DNA of 64,000 bases from Erodium maritimum (lineage: Eukaryota; Streptophyta; Magnoliopsida; Geraniales; Geraniaceae). Location of the stretch: positions 13,199,228 to 13,263,227 of the forward strand of contig OY997595.1 of NCBI GenBank assembly GCA_963921825.1. The letters run 5' to 3'. Shown in pieces: positions 59,402 through 64,000 of the stretch. The notes beneath the pieces were generated by a model. That model was not told the origin of the DNA and did no database searches. It saw only the letters and a list, made by a program, of their open reading frames with translations. Within the stretch, counting starts at the first letter, position 1. Every line of letters starts with the position of its first letter. A program made the translations under genes and the position numbers.

Positions 59402-61183
59402 TTTTTTATATGCTCGAAAAAATTTATTAGGAAAAAAGTTAAATCCAAGAAGGATCTAACCAAAAGCGACCATTACAAGGGAGTTCTCAGAAGGAGCTGC
59501 GGGAACAAACCCCGAAAAGAAAAACGACCACAAAATCAATCATTAGTGACCCACACTTCACCTTCCGAAGTCAGGGTCGGATCATCAAAAGCTTTGGCTG
59601 CATGAGCTAGCCGAGCCTCGTGCACCTGCTTATCAATGTCCACTACATTAACGTATTGCTCCCGACTTCGGGAATGGGCTGGTTTGATTTGAACAGTGTA
59701 GTAATCTCCAAAAAACTTAGGAGGTCGGCTCTGACGAGTCGAAGCTCTAGACGGTTGCTTCGGCTGACGACCCTTGTCAGAAGGTTTAAGTAAAGCCTCC
59801 TTCCACGGACTAATCCGTTGATCTCCTTCAGGATCAAGAGATACCACCTGATGTGATAGCTGACCCATTGGATTATGGCCCAAACCAAGCTCAACAATAT
59901 TACCATATGTTAGTCTTGTATTTAGTAAGCCTGAAATGGGATACCCAGACAACGGTAGCGTCTCCTTTCCACCGCACGCGTCCTCGCCTGCAGCATCTTG
60001 AAGAAATGGGCCACCCTCTGCCATTGGGCTCAGGTCAGCAGATCCATCCATAGGCCCTGTGCCCCAACTGAACCAAGAAAGAAAGGTGACCCATCTGCAG
60101 TAATTTTCGCCGCAGATCTCGACTCCATGCTGGGATTGCCATCAAATGAAACGAGATTCTCAGTTGCGATCCGATTGGAAAGCGAATCCCCACAAGTTTC
60201 AATCCCAGATTTATCGCGATTCAACACCGTGATTACTGGGGATGAAACCGGAACCCGATCTCCGTTCAACGTCACCGTCGCACTTGGAGTCACGGGATAC
60301 TTGCTAGCCGGAAAAGCAACGTTTCGAACAGGTTGGGTGTCACTGATTGTCGCCGGACCCGCCTCAGCCTGAACTCCAACGTTCTTCAGCGACCCAAGCA
60401 CCATGCTCTATTCCACAATCTCGTTTTCGACGGTGGCTCTCGTACTCCAGTGCTCCTCCGCTTGCTGATCAAACACGTCCTTATCACCAGAGCTCCCCAA
60501 AGCGTGATTATGCAACGAGCCCGAAACACGGTCGGCCGTAAATGGCATGCTCTGTTTTGGATTTCCAATGAGAGGACCGACTTTCCGACGCCGGGCAAGG
60601 GCTACGAGAAGCAGGTGACCATTCATCTTCATCATGTTCATGCTAGCAACCGCTTGGAGAGCCGACTCCTTTGATCGGAAGCGAACAAATCCAAAAAGAT
60701 GGTTGTTGCGATTAGGTCTGCTCAACGCCGACGACGACACCACCTCTCCAAAAGGCCCGGAGGTATTACATAGCCATTCCTCCGCAGTTCCATACGAAAA
60801 ATTGCAGATGAAGATTTCTTCTTCGATTACCTTCCTTGGACGTGTTCGTTTTCTGAGCTTAAGCTTCACATACCTCTTTTTGGAGCAACCTTGACTTGCT
60901 GCGCCGAATCGAAGATTGCCTCCTTTTCTTTTGCGACCTCCACAACAGGAGTTGACAACGGAACCTTGGTCGAAAGAACTTTTTCCTCCGGGACTCGAGC
61001 GCTCCGAGCATGCCGATGGTGTCGTCGAGAACCACCCGGAACACTTTCCTTGGCACAACCCGTTGACATTGCAATCTGGCAATAAGTCACATACGATTTG
61101 AGCAGGACCTTACAAAAGGAGGAGAAGGACAACTCCTTCCTCCTTTCGCGAGCCATTACTTTTTTCTCACTCGGTGGTTATTT
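59402..61183 (-). mobile_element. Retroposed ORF1-only LINE-like element with 16-bp TSD
   Basis: Direct repeats CTTTCTGTTGCACTCT at 59386-59401 and 61184-61199 bracket the element exactly. On the minus strand it ends with AATAAATTTTTTCG and a poly(A) run abutting the repeat, the hallmark of LINE-type retroposition. It contains an ORF1-like frame and about 130 bases of 3' sequence, but no endonuclease or reverse transcriptase. The 5' end lies only about 26 bases before the ATG at 61156. It must have used enzymes supplied by another LINE. Confidence 0.75.
59536..61156 (-). pseudogene. RRM-containing LINE ORF1-like protein, broken
   Basis: The product carries an RRM fold: IFICNFSYGTAEEWLC (RNP2-like) and LFGFVRFRSKESALQAV (RNP1-like), followed by MNGHLLLVALARRRK. 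Plant L1 ORF1 proteins commonly begin with such an RRM. A basic linker (KKRYVKLKLRKRTRPRK) precedes the domain. The first 25 codons (from 61156) are in another frame; a UAG at 60408 interrupts the main frame in phase, and one more frameshift occurs before the last 171 codons. A retrocopy of a host RRM gene is the alternative. Confidence 0.65.
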
Positions 61184-61199
61184 CTTTCTGTTGCACTCT

Positions 61200-61500
61200 C
61201 GTCTATTGATTTAGGTTGAAGAGAATATTTTGAATTTTTGAGTGACGGGACAAGTAAGAATGATTCGGGAGAAAAGTATGAATATATGAGAGAATAAAAT
61301 GGGGTCACGTATTTATAGAATAAATTTATGAATTTTAAAAATTGTAACCTATAAAAAAGAAACTAATCGTTGTTACAAGTGAGATTCAAATTTTCAAATT
61401 TTCCTACCCGTGACATACATACATTGGCTGCTGGATGCTCGATATCCTCATCGAGAACGAAGTATGGAGAAGCCGAGCTCAGCATACGTATCGACGCTCG
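61200..61500 (-). other. Probable 5' flank of the interrupted Harbinger element
   Basis: After the right-hand target repeat the sequence returns to AT-rich DNA resembling the leaders of the other Harbinger copies (49461 and 52990), for example AGAGAATAAAATGGGG-type sequence with a nearby TATTTATAGAA. Similarity is by composition and layout only. Confidence 0.3.
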
Positions 61501-61960
61501 ACTTGATTTTATCCACGGATAACGGAACTCAACTTCGACATGTTTTCATTAAACTATCATGTTACAATCGAACACGTCATTACTGTGATTTCTAATAAAA
61601 TGTGTTAGGAAAATAGTTAGGCTCATGATAAACTCGTAATACAACTTTAAAAGTATGACAGTGGAATTATAATTTTAAAAGATGGTAGGTAATACAGTGT
61701 AATTTCTCTCTTCAAAATTTCAATTGTTCTTAAGGGATGATAAAATTATTTCTTTAATCTGTCTACAACGAAACCATGTTGGTTAGTTTAGGAGGAGCAT
61801 GAAAGCGTTCATCACATCATTGGGCTAAAGAACCAACTCATCTCACGTGGGCCCACCCACCCAATGCCATTATTTGTGAGTAAAAATATATAAAAATAAA
61901 AGTTTGGGCTATGGTCTGAATTTGGTACCACCCAATAATAAATAAAAATCCAATTGTCTG
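61501..61960 (+). promoter_or_regulatory. Presumed promoter of the DAYSLEEPER-like gene
   Basis: AT-rich sequence directly upstream of a CT-rich leader that starts around 61970. No clear TATA box. Extent is inferred. Confidence 0.3.
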
Positions 61961-62181
61961 TCCAGAACCAAACCTTATCTCCTACAATACAACCACTCTC
62001 TCCTCTGTTCGGTCCAAAGCACAAAAAAAAGGCCCAAATTGTCTTTCGTCCTTCTCTCGACCTGCAAAACCCTAGATCTGTTTTTGCCCCTTGCCGATCC
62101 CTCAAGCTCGGGCCCCGACCTTCCCGTACGGCCCGCAGGTCCTCCTTTTGGGTCCGTCACTCGCCATTTCCAAACCATCTG

Positions 62182-63184
62182 GTAATTAGTTTCGAGACCC
62201 ATTTACTGCTATTGCTTTTCTTATCTCTTCTCCGTGTTTTTGTTCGTTCGTGTTTTATTTGGTTGGATCTGGTTTGTTTGTTCTTTGTTTTCGTTTCTGT
62301 GAATATGATTTTAGTCTCGTCGATCGATTCTTCTTCGCTCTGCTGATAGTGTTTTGAATTTGAGAAGGATTTGTTTCTGGGTTTTGTGTTTAGATCTGGG
62401 CTGTGTGCTATGTTGGGAATTTCTGTGAAGCCCAAGCTCTCTGAGATGATGAAACTCCAGATCTGAGTTTTCTTCTCTTGTTTCTTTTAGCCCATTGTTA
62501 GAGATCCATTCCTTACCCGATCCCACGGGTCGGTCCATCAGAGGGGCAGGGGCAGCTCGGGGGACAATCATACGGACCATATGAGATGTTGACTTTTTGT
62601 GATTTCTTTGACTCTTACCCATTTTGGGGTTTTGTTTGTCCCCGCCAGTTCTGTAGTTGGCCCAGAAGCATCTCTGTGTTATCATCCTTGGCTATGTCAC
62701 CTAGGATTTCATGTTCATTAGAAAATGAAATGTTCTCTGAGGCAAAGTTGATTTCAAATAAGTTTCAATTTTGCAATTCTGATTCTTTACAATATGTATC
62801 ATGTTTTAAAGCATGATTCACTTACAAGCTTATATTGGCCATGTTGGGTAATGGAGTGTGCTATTTGATATCAGAGTAAGTTATTGATGTATCAGAGTGA
62901 GAGTAGTGTGGCCCTTATGTTTTCTTCCACCAAATTTCAGTCATTGGATATGTGCTATTGGTTGCATGTTTTTTTTCCGTCTATACGTTTTTATCATTCC
63001 GAATGTACACTTATATGTATCGTCCAATATGTTTTTCTTTTGCTCGTTATGTATTATGAATCAATCTGGTGGAGTTAATTGTTGAATTCCCTTTGTAGCG
63101 TGGAACTTGGTTTAGTTATTCATGTGCATATAGGAGTTTCGTATTTGGGACCTGAAACTAAATTTATTTGGTTGACCAACACAG
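62182..63184 (+). other. Probable 5'-UTR intron of the DAYSLEEPER-like gene
   Basis: A CATCTG|GTAATTAG donor at 62181/62182 and a CAACACAG acceptor at 63184 bound about 1.0 kb rich in T. A 21-base second leader exon then precedes the ATG at 63206. No convincing coding frame occurs in between. Inferred from splice consensus. Confidence 0.55.
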
Positions 63185-63205
63185 GAGTTTGCTTACTGAG
63201 AGTAG

Positions 63206-64000
63206 ATGGCAACCCCTGATGAAATCCATGAAAACAATGAGCTTGCCCTCATGGAGCTTCAGCCAGAGCAAGACCAAGAGCAGGAGCCAGAGCAAGAACC
63301 TGAACATGAACCAGAATCACAGCCTCGGAAGAGGAAGAAGAAGTCCGTTGTATGGGAGCATTTCACTATAGAAACTGTGAGTGCTGGATGTAGGAGGGCC
63401 TATTGTAATCAATGCAAGCAGAGTTTTGCTTACAGTACTGGGTCAAAGGTTGCTGGAACCAGCCACCTGAAGCGCCACATTGCGAAAGGGACCTGCCCGG
63501 CTCTGCTACGTGCTGGTGTGGATAAGAATCAGTTAACCCCATTTACTGCTCCTTCAAAGATGGGTGGTGGGGATTCTGCACCAAAGCGGCGCTATAGAAG
63601 CCCTAGCTCTACCTTTGTTTCCTATGATCCGGATCGCTGCCGCCATGAGATTGCTAAGATGATCATCTTGCATGACTACCCACTTCACATGGTTGAACAT
63701 CCTGGGTTTGTTGCTTTTGTTCAGAATCTCCAGCCCCGGTTTGACATGTTGAGTTTCAACACTGTCCAAGGTGATTGTGTTGCAACTTACTTGAGTGAAA
63801 AGCAAAGCCTTATGAGCTTCATTGAAGGACTGCCTGGACGAATATGCCTTACATTGGACATGTGGACTTCAAGTCGGAATGTTGGTTATGTGTTTGTAAC
63901 TGGACACTTCATTGATAGTGATTGGACCTTGCATAGGCGGCTTCTGAATGTCGTGATGGAACCATATCCTGACTCGGATGCTGCTCTCAGCCATTCTGTA
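63206..64000 (+). CDS. DAYSLEEPER: DAYSLEEPER-like BED zinc-finger, hAT-derived protein (5' part)
   Basis: Open from ATG 63206 to the window end, 265 codons, continuing beyond. The N terminus has an acidic Glu/Gln/Pro repeat (about 20-40) and a basic RKRKKK signal (41-46). The BED zinc finger follows: SVVWEHF, CNQC (C67, C70) and HLKRH (H87, H91). The hAT catalytic-domain region begins with FVAFVQNLQPRF and LTLDMWTSSRNVGYV. DAYSLEEPER is a domesticated hAT transposase that binds DNA and is required for normal growth in Arabidopsis. No stop or frameshift and a 5'-UTR intron favour a host gene over a live transposon, as does the lack of visible terminal repeats. The C-terminal dimerisation region lies outside the window. 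Confidence 0.88.
   Translation, partial: MATPDEIHENNELALMELQPEQDQEQEPEQEPEHEPESQPRKRKKKSVVWEHFTIETVSAGCRRAYCNQCKQSFAYSTGSKVAGTSHLKRHIAKGTCPALLRAGVDKNQLTPFTAPSKMGGGDSAPKRRYRSPSSTFVSYDPDRCRHEIAKMIILHDYPLHMVEHPGFVAFVQNLQPRFDMLSFNTVQGDCVATYLSEKQSLMSFIEGLPGRICLTLDMWTSSRNVGYVFVTGHFIDSDWTLHRRLLNVVMEPYPDSDAALSHSV

Noticed and set aside
60333-61101. Several plus-strand frames of 60-113 codons
   Set aside because: They are antisense to the RRM-bearing ORF1-like frame and have no domains.

Overview
This is nuclear DNA of a flowering plant, almost certainly a eudicot. The genes have many GT..AG introns and plant-specific families (R2R3-MYB, DAYSLEEPER, AP180-type ANTH, MIR396), and the intergenic DNA is AT-rich and full of plant transposon families. 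There are no operons, ribosome binding sites or CRISPR arrays. The species cannot be named from the sequence alone.

Layout. 1-2.2 kb: LINE ORF2 remnant (minus) and a foldback element split by a retroposed insertion. 2.5-14.6 kb (+): a complete 20-exon WDR11-like WD40 gene whose introns carry two foldback MITEs and a small LTR (TRIM-like) element. 15.1-17.3 kb (-): a single-coding-exon ANTH/AP180 clathrin-assembly gene, convergent with WDR11. 17.3-22.4 kb: intergenic, with Harbinger and hAT MITEs. 22.5-23.5 kb (+): a three-exon MYB82-like R2R3-MYB. 24.1-31.5 kb (-): a complete 15-exon TBC-domain Rab-GAP. 31.7-45 kb: mobile-element territory (Harbinger and LINE remnants, Mutator-type foldback elements with 9-bp target duplications). 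45.36-45.47 kb (+): a MIR396 precursor. 46.5-61.5 kb: nested transposons, including several decayed PIF/Harbinger transposases, a Ty3-type retroelement with LTR, tRNA-Asp-type primer site, gag, protease and RT but broken, and a retroposed ORF1-only LINE-like unit with a 16-bp target duplication. 62.0-64.0 kb (+): the 5' part of a DAYSLEEPER-like domesticated hAT gene that runs off the window.

The host genes are housekeeping or regulatory and show no shared pathway beyond two trafficking genes (ANTH adaptor, Rab-GAP) and WDR11, which in animals also acts in vesicle tethering. I reconstructed exon structures by hand from splice sites and reading-frame continuity: the three multi-exon coding genes join without a frameshift or internal stop (1304, 263 and 671 aa). 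The most unusual structures are the ORF1-only retroposon, the group of 9-bp-TSD foldback elements (two unrelated ones sharing the same 9-mer target) and a 1-kb AT-repeat hairpin element. I found no convincing wholly new biological system.
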